This document shows positions 24,650 through 34,337 of a stretch of DNA of 64,000 nt, piece after piece. Under the pieces are notes generated by a model, which saw nothing but the letters and a program-made list of their open reading frames with translations, was not told the DNA's origin and made no database searches. Location of the stretch: the NCBI GenBank assembly GCA_942493145.1, contig OW818679.1, positions 2,108,001-2,172,000 on the forward strand, written 5' to 3'. Position 1 is the first letter of the stretch, and each line of letters opens with the position of its first letter. The DNA is from ENR-C20 sp942493145 (GTDB lineage: Bacteria > Bacillota > Clostridia > Acetivibrionales > DTU013). Made by a program: the position numbers and the translations under genes.

Positions 24650-25558
24650 CTAAGTAAACAAAGCTTCAATAAACTCCGATGAATCAAAAGGCTGCAGGTC
24701 GTCGATGCTTTCACCAACCCCTATCAGTTTGACAGGAATGTCCAGCCCGTGCCTGATGGCTATCACTATGCCACCTTTTGCAGTCCCGTCCAGTTTGGTC
24801 AGTACTATGCCCGTAATATCAGTTATCTCGCTGAAAGTCTTTGCCTGTGAAACAGCATTCTGTCCTGTCGTCGCGTCCAGCACCAGCAGGTTTTCCCTGC
24901 TCGCACCAGGCATTTCCCTGTCAATTACCCTGGATACCTTTTTTAATTCCTCCATAAGGTTCTTTTTGGTATGAAGCCTCCCTGCGGTGTCGCAGATAAG
25001 GACATCGACCTTTCTCGCCTTGGCTGCCTGAAGTGCATCATATATGACAGCTGCGGGGTCTGAACCCTCCGAATGCTTGATTAAGTCTACGCCTACCCTT
25101 TCAGCCCATATTTCAAGCTGGTCTATCGCCGCAGCTCTGAAGGTGTCACCTGCTGCCAGCAGGACATTCTTCCCCTGACCTTTAAGATAAGCGGCGATTT
25201 TTCCTATGGACGTGGTCTTTCCTACACCATTGACCCCGATGACCATTATAACTGCAGGTGATGGCTCGATAGCAAGCTCGTTCCTGTCATCACCCAGCAG
25301 CTTCTTCAATTCGCTCTTTAATACGTCCTTAACTGCACCAGTGTCTGTGATTTTTTCTTCCTTCACCCTTTTTCGCAGTCCCTGCATGATCGCCATAGCT
25401 GAATCAATCCCGATGTCCGAGGTTATCAATATTTCTTCCAGTTCCTCGAAAAGATCCTCATCTACCTTACCCAGGGAAGTGAGCACCTGGTCTATCCTTT
25501 CGGTAATACCTTTTCTTGTCTTTTGAAGGCCATCCTTCAATTTATCGAAGAAACCCAC
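24650..25558 (-). CDS. ftsY: Signal recognition particle receptor FtsY
   Basis: FtsY is the membrane-associated GTPase that receives SRP-ribosome complexes. The 302-residue protein has a short N domain without a long acidic A domain, and the G domain with GVNGVGKTT (108-116), AGDTFRAAAIDQL, DTAGRLHTK and TKLDGTAKGG. It begins with GTG at 25558, one base after the smc stop, with GGTGGG upstream. The smc-ftsY pairing is conserved in Bacillus and clostridia. Confidence 0.96.
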   Translation of the reverse strand: MGFFDKLKDGLQKTRKGITERIDQVLTSLGKVDEDLFEELEEILITSDIGIDSAMAIMQGLRKRVKEEKITDTGAVKDVLKSELKKLLGDDRNELAIEPSPAVIMVIGVNGVGKTTSIGKIAAYLKGQGKNVLLAAGDTFRAAAIDQLEIWAERVGVDLIKHSEGSDPAAVIYDALQAAKARKVDVLICDTAGRLHTKKNLMEELKKVSRVIDREMPGASRENLLVLDATTGQNAVSQAKTFSEITDITGIVLTKLDGTAKGGIVIAIRHGLDIPVKLIGVGESIDDLQPFDSSEFIEALFT

Positions 25559-25559
25559 G

Positions 25560-28500
25560 TTATCCCACCTTTTCTCCCATTTTCATTGATACTATCCTGG
25601 AAATTCCATGTTCCTGCATAGTAACTCCGTAAAGCATGTCGGAACCCTCCATGGTTCCCTTCCTATGTGTAACCATTATAAATTGCGTTTCTTCGGAATA
25701 CTTCCTCAAGTATTCCGCAAATCTGTAAACATTGGCGTCATCCAGCGCAGCTTCGATTTCATCAAGGATGCAGAAAGGCGCAGGCTTCAGCTTCAAGATT
25801 GAGAAAAGCAGTGCTATGGCTGTAAATGCACGCTCTCCTCCCGATAGCAGCATCATGTTCTGCAGCTTTTTGCCAGGTGGCTGCACCTCGATTTCTATTC
25901 CGCTTTCCAGAACATTGTCCGGATCAGCAAGTATGAGTTGCGCCCTTCCACCGTTGAACAGCTCCTTGAACACCAGATTGAAATTTTCGTTTATAAGCTT
26001 CAGTTGTTCGAGGAATTGCTTTTTCATGACCGAGGTCATCTCATAAATCACTCTCTGCAGCTTTTCAGCAGCCTGTTCCATGTCATTACGCTGCAAGGAC
26101 ATGAATTCGAAGCGTTCCTTTGTCTTGATGTATTCATCTATTGCTGCCACATTTACAGGTCCAAGCTCCTTTATCCTGTTCTTCAGTTCATTGATGCGTT
26201 TCTGTGCCTGCGTTAAACTGCCTATATCCTTTTTCAGTTCAAGGGCACTCGAATATGTCAGCTCATACTCATCCCACATACGATTCTGTATTGCCTCGGT
26301 CTCAGTTTCCAGCTTGGCCTTCTTAACCTCAAGCCTGTTTTGATCCTCCTGCAGCATAAGTATGTTCTTGTTGATGTCATTTATTTTGTTTATGATATCA
26401 GATAGATCTTCCTCCAACACCTTGCGTTCTTCTGTTATTCTATCCATTTCCAGGGTTTTCCCTGTCTTTTCCTCTTCATATTTCCTTATGACCGTCTTCA
26501 TACCCTCATTGGCTTCAAACAATCCCTTGATTTCATTTTGATGCTTTTCCTTTTCAGCCACACGTCGGCTTATATTCTTAAGGAGGGCATCCTTCTCGGA
26601 GTTTATTCTCCCCGTGGTCTCCATAACACTGTCCATACTCTCTTTTATGGAATTGACCGAGATTTTGAAATCGGTAATATCCTGATGCAGTGCATCCCTG
26701 ATGCCCTGATCCTCCTTGTGCCTGTCCTGGAATGCTGCAACTGTCTTCTTTGATTCATTTATTTCCTCTTCTGCGGCTGTCAGCTCTGATGAATATTTCT
26801 GTAATTCCTTGTCGGTCTCAGTCTGCTGCCTTTCCAGCTGGACCTTTTCCTGCTTCAGCATATCCATCCTGGCCCCGAGTCTGGACATATTCTCCTCAAC
26901 TTGGGCCAGATGGCTCTCATCCCTTATTTTTACCAATTCATTGTTTTTAATGTCACCTTCGAGTGATGATAATTCCTTTTTTACATCATTTATACATGAG
27001 GTCATCTCTTCGATGTCCCTGGTTATAAGCTTTTCATCCGCCTTGAGCTTTTCCATCTCCTGACTGAGCTCGGAAATCTCCCTGCCTCTGCCAAGAATTC
27101 CTGTCCCTCTGTTTTCAAGGCTTCCTCCGGACATCGAGCCACCTGTACTTACAATATCGCCATCCAGGGTGACTATTCTGAAACCGAAGCTGAATTTTCT
27201 CGCCATAGCTATGGCATTATCCAGATTGTCTACTACTACAACCCTTCCCAAAAGGCTGGTCATTATTCTCTCATATGACGGATCATAGGTTACCAGGCTT
27301 GATGCTACGCCGCAGAACCCAGGCTGTTTGGATACATTGCCCGCCATATTTGCTTCAAAGCCCTTTCCTGTTACAGAGCTTATCGGAAGGAAGGTCGCCC
27401 TTCCCATTTTATTCTTTTTCAGAAACTCAATGGCCTTCTTTGCGTCATCTTCTGTTGTAGTTACGATGTTTTGAAGGGCGCTTCCCAGTGTCATCTCAAT
27501 TGCAGCTTCATATTTCCGGTCGACGTTTACAAGTTGGGCAAGAGCTCCATGAATGCCGCTTCCAAATTCACGGGATTCACGGCATGCCTGCAAAACGTTA
27601 CGAACACTCCTGTTATAGCCTTCCAGGTTTTGCTCCATCTCAACCAGTGTTCTGTACCGCGATGTCTTATACTGGAGGTCCGACTTAAGCTTGCCCTCCC
27701 TTACCCTGATTTCAGCAAGGGCTTTTTCAGACTTGTCCATTTCGGCATTAAGCTCGGCCCGTTTTTCCTTCTGCTTCTTTATCTGTCCGGAAGCAAGCTG
27801 AATACTGGTTGTAAGATCTTCTTTCTTCATCAGCTCCCTGTCGTTCTCCACGACATGCTGGTAAACTTCCTGATCGATGGTCTTCTTCCTTTTTTCAATC
27901 CCTTCAAGATGTACCCTGACATTGTGCAACTGCATCTTTCTGTCGGACTGCAGATCCTGCTTTTCCTCTATTGCCGATTTAAGGTTCTCTATATTGCGTT
28001 CGCTATCGTCGAGGGTCTTCATCAGGTCTGCCATCTGCTTTTCATATTCAAGAAGACTTTCCGTATAATTCTTTAGCTGCTTTTCCAGGTATTTCAGTTT
28101 GGTTTGCTTGGTTTCTTCTTCTTTATCCAGGTTTGCGATCCTGGAATTGAATTCGGCAGATTCAGCTTCAATTCTATGTACGTTTGCCTCAAGATTCCTG
28201 ATTTTTTCATTGTTTAAGTTTATTTCAGACGATGACCGCTCCAGATTGCCTTCAAGGCCGTAAAACTCTTGTCTTGCCTTATCCATTCGTTCATCCAGGT
28301 TTTTCATCAAATCGGTCTTGCTTCGGTTGGCCACAGTTATTTCTTCAAGCTTTGAATTCTCTTCAATGATATTGTCCCTAATGGTGTTGAACTGGTCTTC
28401 CATCTCCTTCAGTCTGTCCTTGAATTTCACAAGGCTATCGAGATAGACATTAACCTCAAGCCCCTTGAGTTCCTCCCTGAGGTTGAGAAATTCCCTGGCG

Positions 28501-29138
28501 GTCTCCGATTGAATCCTCAGTGGCTCCAACTGTGTTTCCAGTTCAATTATTATATCGTTTATCCTGCTGAGATTCTGTCTGGTCAGCTCCAGCTTCTTTT
28601 CAGCCTCATGTTTTCTGACCTTGTATTTCATTATGCCGGAAGCTTCTTCAAAAATCAGCCTTCTGTCCTCCGACCTGTTGCTCAATATTTCATCGACCCT
28701 TCCCTGGCCGATAACCGAATATCCATCCTTACCGATGCCTGTATCAAGAAATAACTCGGTTATATCCTTGAGTCTGCATGAGGTCTTGTTCAGAAGATAT
28801 TCGCTCTCACCTGACCGGAATATCCTTCTGGTTACTGTGACCTCATTGAAATCAATGGGCAGTCTGTGATTTGTATCTGAATTGTCTATCGTGAGGGACA
28901 CTTCGGCAAAGCCCAACGGCTTCCTGTTTTCCGTGCCAGCAAAAATAACATCCTCCATTTTGCTGCCCCTAAGGGTTTTGATGCTCTGCTCCCCGAGAAC
29001 CCATCTGATAGCATCTGCTATATTGCTTTTGCCACTGCCGTTCGGCCCTACTACTGATGTTATTCCCGAATTGAATTCGAGACTGATTTTTTCGGCAAAA
29101 GATTTGAAACCCTGTATGTCAATTCTTTTAAGGTACAA
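25560..29138 (-). CDS. smc: Chromosome segregation/condensation ATPase SMC
   Basis: SMC forms the long ring-shaped condensin ATPase with ScpA/ScpB. The 1192-residue protein has an N-terminal head with Walker A GPNGSGKSNIADAIRW, and two long coiled coils (about 170-500 and 670-1020). The hinge lies around 510-640 with GALAQLVNVDRKYEAAIEM. The C-terminal head has the signature LLSGGERAFTAIALLFSI and Walker B FCILDEIEAALDD. The start is a TTG with GGAGGG upstream. It is followed directly by ftsY. Confidence 0.97.
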   Translation of the reverse strand: MYLKRIDIQGFKSFAEKISLEFNSGITSVVGPNGSGKSNIADAIRWVLGEQSIKTLRGSKMEDVIFAGTENRKPLGFAEVSLTIDNSDTNHRLPIDFNEVTVTRRIFRSGESEYLLNKTSCRLKDITELFLDTGIGKDGYSVIGQGRVDEILSNRSEDRRLIFEEASGIMKYKVRKHEAEKKLELTRQNLSRINDIIIELETQLEPLRIQSETAREFLNLREELKGLEVNVYLDSLVKFKDRLKEMEDQFNTIRDNIIEENSKLEEITVANRSKTDLMKNLDERMDKARQEFYGLEGNLERSSSEINLNNEKIRNLEANVHRIEAESAEFNSRIANLDKEEETKQTKLKYLEKQLKNYTESLLEYEKQMADLMKTLDDSERNIENLKSAIEEKQDLQSDRKMQLHNVRVHLEGIEKRKKTIDQEVYQHVVENDRELMKKEDLTTSIQLASGQIKKQKEKRAELNAEMDKSEKALAEIRVREGKLKSDLQYKTSRYRTLVEMEQNLEGYNRSVRNVLQACRESREFGSGIHGALAQLVNVDRKYEAAIEMTLGSALQNIVTTTEDDAKKAIEFLKKNKMGRATFLPISSVTGKGFEANMAGNVSKQPGFCGVASSLVTYDPSYERIMTSLLGRVVVVDNLDNAIAMARKFSFGFRIVTLDGDIVSTGGSMSGGSLENRGTGILGRGREISELSQEMEKLKADEKLITRDIEEMTSCINDVKKELSSLEGDIKNNELVKIRDESHLAQVEENMSRLGARMDMLKQEKVQLERQQTETDKELQKYSSELTAAEEEINESKKTVAAFQDRHKEDQGIRDALHQDITDFKISVNSIKESMDSVMETTGRINSEKDALLKNISRRVAEKEKHQNEIKGLFEANEGMKTVIRKYEEEKTGKTLEMDRITEERKVLEEDLSDIINKINDINKNILMLQEDQNRLEVKKAKLETETEAIQNRMWDEYELTYSSALELKKDIGSLTQAQKRINELKNRIKELGPVNVAAIDEYIKTKERFEFMSLQRNDMEQAAEKLQRVIYEMTSVMKKQFLEQLKLINENFNLVFKELFNGGRAQLILADPDNVLESGIEIEVQPPGKKLQNMMLLSGGERAFTAIALLFSILKLKPAPFCILDEIEAALDDANVYRFAEYLRKYSEETQFIMVTHRKGTMEGSDMLYGVTMQEHGISRIVSMKMGEKVG

Positions 29139-29221
29139 TCCAATCCCTCCGGTTAGGAATTAATGTTATTTCATAGTTGTACTACTCAATAATTCTAACA
29201 TAAATATTGGTTTAATCAAGT

Positions 29222-30301
29222 TCAATCAATTTCAATAGAAATTTCACTGCTGTTTGCGCTGTAATTATCGCTTTCTTCAGCATGGCTGACTACCTTGATT
29301 TCCCTGAATCCGTATTTTTCTTTGAGGAAATTGATATTTGACCTGTTCTGACCAGTTACGTTTGATATGTTTCGGAAATGTGTGCTTATTATGAGTTTCT
29401 TTCCATTAGTGTCATTACAGTCTTTTGTATATACCGTTTCGTTGAGCTTGCGTTCAATAGCCCCAAGGGCCAGCCTCGTCTCGACAAGCTGTCGGAATGC
29501 AGGATGGAACGGACCGGCAACAACATCCGAATCTTTGTTGATGCTGTCATTGCCCTGAAGGCCGATTCTTATGACATTTATCCCTGCGGCTTCATACATG
29601 TGTAGAAGCCTCGCACATAACGAGACCGCCTCGTTAAGCTCCTGAGGCCTGTAGCAGCCATCCTTATACAGCTTCTCCATATATGTGCCCTTGATCACCA
29701 GCGCAGGATAAATCCTCACCTGTGAAGGTCCAAGGCTGATTACCGTTCCTGCTGTTTCAATATCCTTTTCATCCGTATCGCCTGGAAGTCCGGTCATTGT
29801 CTGTATTCCAAGTTCAAAACCATATTCTTTGATCAATCGTACAGCTTTGAATACATCCCCGACGCTGTGTCCTCTGTTGCTTGATTTCAGTACATCCTCA
29901 TCGAGGCTCTGTACTCCCAGTTCAATCGTTCCTACATGATTTTTTTCAAGGTAGCTCAGGATATCCGGGTTGATATAATCCGGCCTTGTTGAAAGCCTGA
30001 TGGAAGACACCTTTCCCTTAGTGATAAAAAAACCGGCCGTTTCGAGAAACTCCAGTTGCTTTTCTTTTTCAATCCCTGTGAAGCTGCCGCCATAGAAGCC
30101 AACTTCGATATATGTACCTGGTTGGATCGTTTCGAGGCCTTCTTCAATTATTTTATATACACCTTCAGCGGTTACTTCAGTTGAACTGCCGCTTATTTTC
30201 TTCTGATTGCAAAAGATGCAGTCATGTGGGCAACCCCTGTGAGGGATGAATACCGGTATGACTGCATGCTTTTTAATGATTTGCTTGTTTTTTATTATCA
30301 T
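29222..30301 (-). CDS. Radical SAM protein, Elp3/histone-acetyltransferase-like class
   Basis: The 359-residue protein has the radical SAM triad CPHDCIFC near residue 24-31 and an Elp3-like core with GFYGGSFTGI, STRPDYINPDIL, GTIELGVQSLDEDVL and QTMTGLPGD. No acetyltransferase domain is attached, so it is not full Elp3. Proteins of this family sit between rnc and smc in many clostridia; their substrate is not established. It overlaps the end of rnc by ATGA, so it is coupled to it, and is followed by about 80 bases before smc. Confidence 0.85.
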   Translation of the reverse strand: MIIKNKQIIKKHAVIPVFIPHRGCPHDCIFCNQKKISGSSTEVTAEGVYKIIEEGLETIQPGTYIEVGFYGGSFTGIEKEKQLEFLETAGFFITKGKVSSIRLSTRPDYINPDILSYLEKNHVGTIELGVQSLDEDVLKSSNRGHSVGDVFKAVRLIKEYGFELGIQTMTGLPGDTDEKDIETAGTVISLGPSQVRIYPALVIKGTYMEKLYKDGCYRPQELNEAVSLCARLLHMYEAAGINVIRIGLQGNDSINKDSDVVAGPFHPAFRQLVETRLALGAIERKLNETVYTKDCNDTNGKKLIISTHFRNISNVTGQNRSNINFLKEKYGFREIKVVSHAEESDNYSANSSEISIEID

Positions 30302-31044
30302 ATCAACTTTCCTGCTTTTTTTCCCCGGAGCTTTTCGAGTGCCAGCCTGGCTGACATCTGTTCAGCTTCCTTTTTGCTTTTTCCTTCACCCATACCTAAT
30401 ACCGTATCTCCGGCTTTAACCTGCACCATGAATTTTTTGTCATGATCCGGGCCTTTTTCTTTCAGCACTTCATAGGATATCTTTTTGTCATTCTTTTTTT
30501 GAATTATTTCCTGAAGTTGGGTCTTGTAATCAACAAAGGATTCAACTCCATGTCCAATTATCTGCTCCATCATCATCATACTGATGAAACTGCGGGCAGT
30601 TTCGAGGCCGCCATCAAGATATAGCGAACCGATCACCGCTTCAAAGGCATCGGACAATACTGAAGCCCTCTGTCTTCCCCCTGTCAGTTCCTCGCCTTTC
30701 CCAAGCAGGAGGAATTCCCCGAGATGTATCCTGTCAGCACATATTGCAAGGGAAGCTTCGCATACGATGCTTGCACGTACCTTTGTCATTTCGCCTTCAG
30801 GAAGGTTAGGATGCAGCTTGTATATATACTCGCTGACCACTATATTCAACACGGCATCCCCTAAAAATTCAAGCCTTTCGTTGCTTGGCAGCTTACTGGC
30901 CTTGTTTTCATTGGCGTAGGAACTATGGGTCAGGGCAAGGAGAAAATTCCCCTTGTCCCTGTATGTGTGTCCGATATTTCTTTCAAATCCTTCAACAGTC
31001 TGCAACAGCAATTCCTTGCTGTTGCTTCCCTTATTATTCTTCAT
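30298..31044 (-). CDS. rnc: Ribonuclease III
   Basis: RNase III cuts double-stranded RNA in rRNA precursors and some mRNAs. The 248-residue protein has the signature NERLEFLGDAVLNIVVSEYI (from residue 55), the second acidic cluster SDAFEAVIGSLYLDGG, and a C-terminal double-stranded RNA binding domain with GEGKSKKEAEQMSARLALE. It starts within the last codons of fabF (11-base overlap) and ends overlapping the radical SAM gene. Confidence 0.96.
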   Translation of the reverse strand: MKNNKGSNSKELLLQTVEGFERNIGHTYRDKGNFLLALTHSSYANENKASKLPSNERLEFLGDAVLNIVVSEYIYKLHPNLPEGEMTKVRASIVCEASLAICADRIHLGEFLLLGKGEELTGGRQRASVLSDAFEAVIGSLYLDGGLETARSFISMMMMEQIIGHGVESFVDYKTQLQEIIQKKNDKKISYEVLKEKGPDHDKKFMVQVKAGDTVLGMGEGKSKKEAEQMSARLALEKLRGKKAGKLI

Positions 31045-32272
31045 ACTTCTTCAAAACCAAAACGGCGTTGTGTCCGCCAAACCCAAGAGCATTGGAAATG
31101 GCGTATTTGACATCAGCCTTCCTTCCCTTGTTTGGAATATAGTCCAGATCGCATTCAGGATCTGGAGTATTGTAGTTGGCCGTAGGCGGCAAAAAGCCTT
31201 CTTTTAACGCCATAGCAGTGATGATAGCTTCAATGGCACCTGCAGCACCGAGAAGATGACCAGTCATTGATTTGGTGGAACTGACTGCAAGCTTCGCAGT
31301 ATGTTGGCCAAATACACTTTTAATAACACGTGTTTCACCAGCATCGTTAAGAGGCGTAGATGTACCATGGGCATTCACATAACCTACATCCCCGGGTTTG
31401 ATACCTGCATCCTCAAGAGCAAGCTGCATACACCTTATGCCTCCTGTGCCTTCAGGGTCCGGAGCCGTGATGTGGTAGGCATCACAAGTACAGCCATACC
31501 CGACGATCTCGGCTAATATATTTGCATTTCTTTTTTTTGCATGTTCATATTCTTCAAGTATGAGTATTCCAGCGCCTTCACCCATTACAAAGCCGTCGCG
31601 TGCGGCATCGAATGGTCTGCAGGCTGTTGTCGGGTCAGGATTTGTAGTCATCGCCTTGTTGGAGCAAAAGCCCGCAAAGGACAATGGGGTAATTGCTGCT
31701 TCCGAGCCTCCTGTAAACATCACTTCAGCGTCTCCGCGCTGTATTACCTTGAAGGCATCACCTATCGCATTGTTGCCTGTTGCACATGCTGTTACAACAC
31801 ATTCGTTGAAGCCCTTGAGTCCATAATTGATTGCAATCCTCGCAGATGCCATGTTCGCAATTAAGTTCGTTATGAAGAATGGGCTCACTCTTCCCGGTCC
31901 TCTGTTCATAAGTACACCGTGCTGATCCTCAAGCGTCTCTATTCCGCCAATACCAGAACCTACGATAACACCCATCCTGTAAGGATCCTCGTTCTCAGGC
32001 TTTAAGCCGGATGACTCCATAGCCTGCTTTGCGGCAGCCATGGCATAATGTGTGAATCTGTCCATCCTCTTTGCTTCTTTTCTATCCATATAATTAGTTG
32101 GGTCAAAGCCCGTTATCTCAGCTGCAACCTTTGTATCATGGTTGATGGTATCGAACCTTGTCACAAGGCTGATGCCATTTTTCCCATCCTTAATATTATT
32201 CCAAAAGGTTTCTACATCAAAACCCAATGATTGAATTACACCTGCTCCAGTTATGACAACCCTTCTTTTCAT
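31034..32272 (-). CDS. fabF: Beta-ketoacyl-ACP synthase II FabF
   Basis: FabF extends the growing acyl-ACP chain with malonyl-ACP. The 412-residue protein begins MKRRVVITGAGVIQSLG and carries the Cys-His-His triad in VTACATGNNAIGDAF, NAHGTSTPLND and KSMTGHLLGAAGAIEA. The ATG at 32272 follows GGGAGG; the open frame upstream to 32353 runs through the hairpin after acpP and is not used. It is the last fab gene of the operon, followed directly by rnc. Confidence 0.96.
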   Translation of the reverse strand: MKRRVVITGAGVIQSLGFDVETFWNNIKDGKNGISLVTRFDTINHDTKVAAEITGFDPTNYMDRKEAKRMDRFTHYAMAAAKQAMESSGLKPENEDPYRMGVIVGSGIGGIETLEDQHGVLMNRGPGRVSPFFITNLIANMASARIAINYGLKGFNECVVTACATGNNAIGDAFKVIQRGDAEVMFTGGSEAAITPLSFAGFCSNKAMTTNPDPTTACRPFDAARDGFVMGEGAGILILEEYEHAKKRNANILAEIVGYGCTCDAYHITAPDPEGTGGIRCMQLALEDAGIKPGDVGYVNAHGTSTPLNDAGETRVIKSVFGQHTAKLAVSSTKSMTGHLLGAAGAIEAIITAMALKEGFLPPTANYNTPDPECDLDYIPNKGRKADVKYAISNALGFGGHNAVLVLKKYEE

Positions 32273-32293
32273 GGATAACCTCCCAATACTCAT

Positions 32294-32323
32294 AAAAAAA
32301 GTCCCTTTGTCGGGACTTTTTTT
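32294..32323 (-). terminator. Hairpin attenuator between acpP and fabF
   Basis: Twelve-base arms (AAAAAAAGTCCC and complement) flank a 6-base loop and give a T-rich 3' arm on both strands. The hairpin begins in the stop codon of acpP. Partial termination here would leave more acpP mRNA than fabF mRNA, which fits the high demand for ACP. Confidence 0.75.
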
Positions 32324-32549
32324 ATGTGTTATTTTTAATGTAGTCAACGGCATCTCCGACGGTCGCTATCTTTTCCGCTTCGCTATCCGGAATCTCCAGA
32401 TCGAACTCTTCTTCAAGAGCCATGATCAGTTCAACGATGTCCAGGGAATCGGCGCCCAAATCGTCTATGAAAGAAGACTCCATCGCTATTTCATCTTCTT
32501 CAACACCCAATTGCTCAACTATAATTTTCTTTACCTTTTCGAAAACCAT
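32322..32549 (-). CDS. acpP: Acyl carrier protein
   Basis: ACP carries the acyl chain on phosphopantetheine. The acidic 75-residue protein has the attachment serine Ser35 in DDLGADSLDIVELIMALEEE. The ATG at 32549 is set by GGAGGTGA six bases upstream; the upstream open frame to 32615 is not part of the gene. It lies between fabG and fabF. Confidence 0.97.
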   Translation of the reverse strand: MVFEKVKKIIVEQLGVEEDEIAMESSFIDDLGADSLDIVELIMALEEEFDLEIPDSEAEKIATVGDAVDYIKNNT

Positions 32550-32625
32550 ACATTCACCTCCTCCCACAGGGGGGTATTTTATAATAATCCCCTGAAAAGC
32601 ATTCCTGCTTTTCATAAAGATATTA

Positions 32626-33366
32626 TTACATAACTAGCCCGCCGTCAATATCTATTACCTGACCGGTTACATATCCTGATTCTTCAGAAGAAAGAAAAGC
32701 GACAACGTTGGCTACATCTTCAGGTGTCCCGAACCTTCCGAGAGGTATGTTGTCAAGATACTTCCTTCTGATATCCTCCGGCAGAGCGTCGGTCATATCA
32801 CTGATAATGATACCCGGCGTCACCGCATTGCAGGTTATTCCCCGTGAGGCAAATTCCTTTGCAACCGTTTTGGTCAGTCCGATAAGTCCAGCTTTTGAAG
32901 CTGAATAATTCGCCTGCCCCGGATTGCCATACCTTCCTGCAACGGAAGATATGTTGATAATACGCCCATACCTGTTTTTCATCATCTGCTTTGCAGTCAG
33001 CTTTGTACACAGGAAGGCTCCTTTGAGATTTATATCAATAACAGCATCCCAGTCCTCTTCGGACATCAGAGCCATGGGTTTGTCTTTTGTTATACCTGCA
33101 TTGTTTACAAGTATATCGATCTTTCCGAAGGTTTCAGTTGCTTTGCCTACCAGGGCTTTGACATCATCTACATTCCTGATATCACCCTTTACTGCGGCAA
33201 CACTAAAGCCAGCGCTTTTCATCTCTTCTGCCACAGAATACACCAGGTCGGTAGTTGCACTTAAAACTACATTCGCACCCAATTGAGCCAGTTTCAGAGC
33301 AATGGCCTTCCCAAGCCCCCTGCTTGACCCTGTTACAATTGCAGTTTTACCATCAAGTTGAAGCAA
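32626..33366 (-). CDS. fabG: 3-oxoacyl-ACP reductase FabG
   Basis: FabG reduces beta-ketoacyl-ACP with NADPH. The 246-residue short-chain dehydrogenase has the cofactor loop TGSSRGLGKAIA, NNAGITKD, the catalytic Ser-Tyr-Lys in NISSVAGRYGNPGQANYSASK-type residues (Ser at SSVAG, YSASK), and the C-terminal GYVTGQVIDIDGG. The start is a TTG at 33366 with AAAGGAGGAG four bases upstream. That gives LQLDGKTAIVTG and the normal family length; an upstream ATG at 33387 lies before this site. Confidence 0.95.
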   Translation of the reverse strand: MLQLDGKTAIVTGSSRGLGKAIALKLAQLGANVVLSATTDLVYSVAEEMKSAGFSVAAVKGDIRNVDDVKALVGKATETFGKIDILVNNAGITKDKPMALMSEEDWDAVIDINLKGAFLCTKLTAKQMMKNRYGRIINISSVAGRYGNPGQANYSASKAGLIGLTKTVAKEFASRGITCNAVTPGIIISDMTDALPEDIRRKYLDNIPLGRFGTPEDVANVVAFLSSEESGYVTGQVIDIDGGLVM

Positions 33367-33379
33367 ATTTTCTCCTCCT

Positions 33380-34312
33380 TTATACAAGTGCGCTTATTAC
33401 CTTGTCGAGTGATTCAATATCCTCGACATTAAAAAGGCGAGCTTCTTTTGATATCTTTTTAATGAATCCGCACAAGGCTTTACCCGGTCCAATTTCAATG
33501 AATGTATCAACACCATTGTCGAGCATGGTTTTGACGGAATCCTCCCATAGTACCGGACTGCTGACCTGTCTTACAAGCAGGTCTTTTACAGCCCTGTGAT
33601 CGGATATATATTCTGCCGTGACATTTGTCACAACAGGAATTCCCATTTGATTGAGTTTAACCTTTTCCAATTCCAATGACAATTGTTCACCTGCAGGCTT
33701 CAGAAGGCTGCAATGAAAGGGCGCGCTTACCGGGAGTACCATTGATCTTTTTGCCCCTTTTTCTCTGCATAGCTCTACCGCTTTTTCAACCGCTCTGATT
33801 TCACCTGCTATGACAATCTGGCCAGGACAATTGAAATTTGCCGGCGTTACGACTCCAATATCCGACGCCCTGTTACAGCATTCTATAACGTATTCATTAT
33901 CAAGCCCCATTATTGCAGCCATTGTACCTACGCCCAACGGAACCGCTTCCTGCATGTATTTCCCTCTTTTTCTTACAAGAGAAACGGCATCAGCGAAATC
34001 CAGAGTACCTGCAAGCACATGTGCGGTATATTCCCCAAGACTTAATCCCGCCGTTACATCCGGCTTTATGCCATTTTCCAGCAATGGCTGCAGGCATGCT
34101 ATACTTGTGGTCAAAATTGCCGGTTGGGTATTTTCTGTTATTTTTAATGTATCATTATCACTTTCAAAGACCATCGCAGACATATTGAAGCCTAATGCTT
34201 CCGACGCCCTCAAAAAGACGTCGTTTGCAGATTTATATTCCTGTGCAATCTGCTTGCCCATACCGACAGTCTGAGCACCCTGTCCTGGAAAAATAAAAGC
34301 CAGTTTACTCAT
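33380..34312 (-). CDS. fabD: Malonyl-CoA:ACP transacylase FabD
   Basis: FabD loads malonate onto ACP. The 310-residue protein begins MSKLAFIFPGQGAQTVGMG and has the nucleophile Ser91 in AGLSLGEYTAHV, and VSAPFHCSLL with the active-site His. The ATG at 34312 follows GGAGGTGG; the long upstream reading to 34411 overlaps fabH and is not used. It starts 25 bases after fabH. The reductase gene fabK, often found between fabH and fabD in this group, is absent. Confidence 0.95.
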   Translation of the reverse strand: MSKLAFIFPGQGAQTVGMGKQIAQEYKSANDVFLRASEALGFNMSAMVFESDNDTLKITENTQPAILTTSIACLQPLLENGIKPDVTAGLSLGEYTAHVLAGTLDFADAVSLVRKRGKYMQEAVPLGVGTMAAIMGLDNEYVIECCNRASDIGVVTPANFNCPGQIVIAGEIRAVEKAVELCREKGAKRSMVLPVSAPFHCSLLKPAGEQLSLELEKVKLNQMGIPVVTNVTAEYISDHRAVKDLLVRQVSSPVLWEDSVKTMLDNGVDTFIEIGPGKALCGFIKKISKEARLFNVEDIESLDKVISALV

Positions 34313-34337
34313 ATGCCACCTCCTGCAAAGATATTCA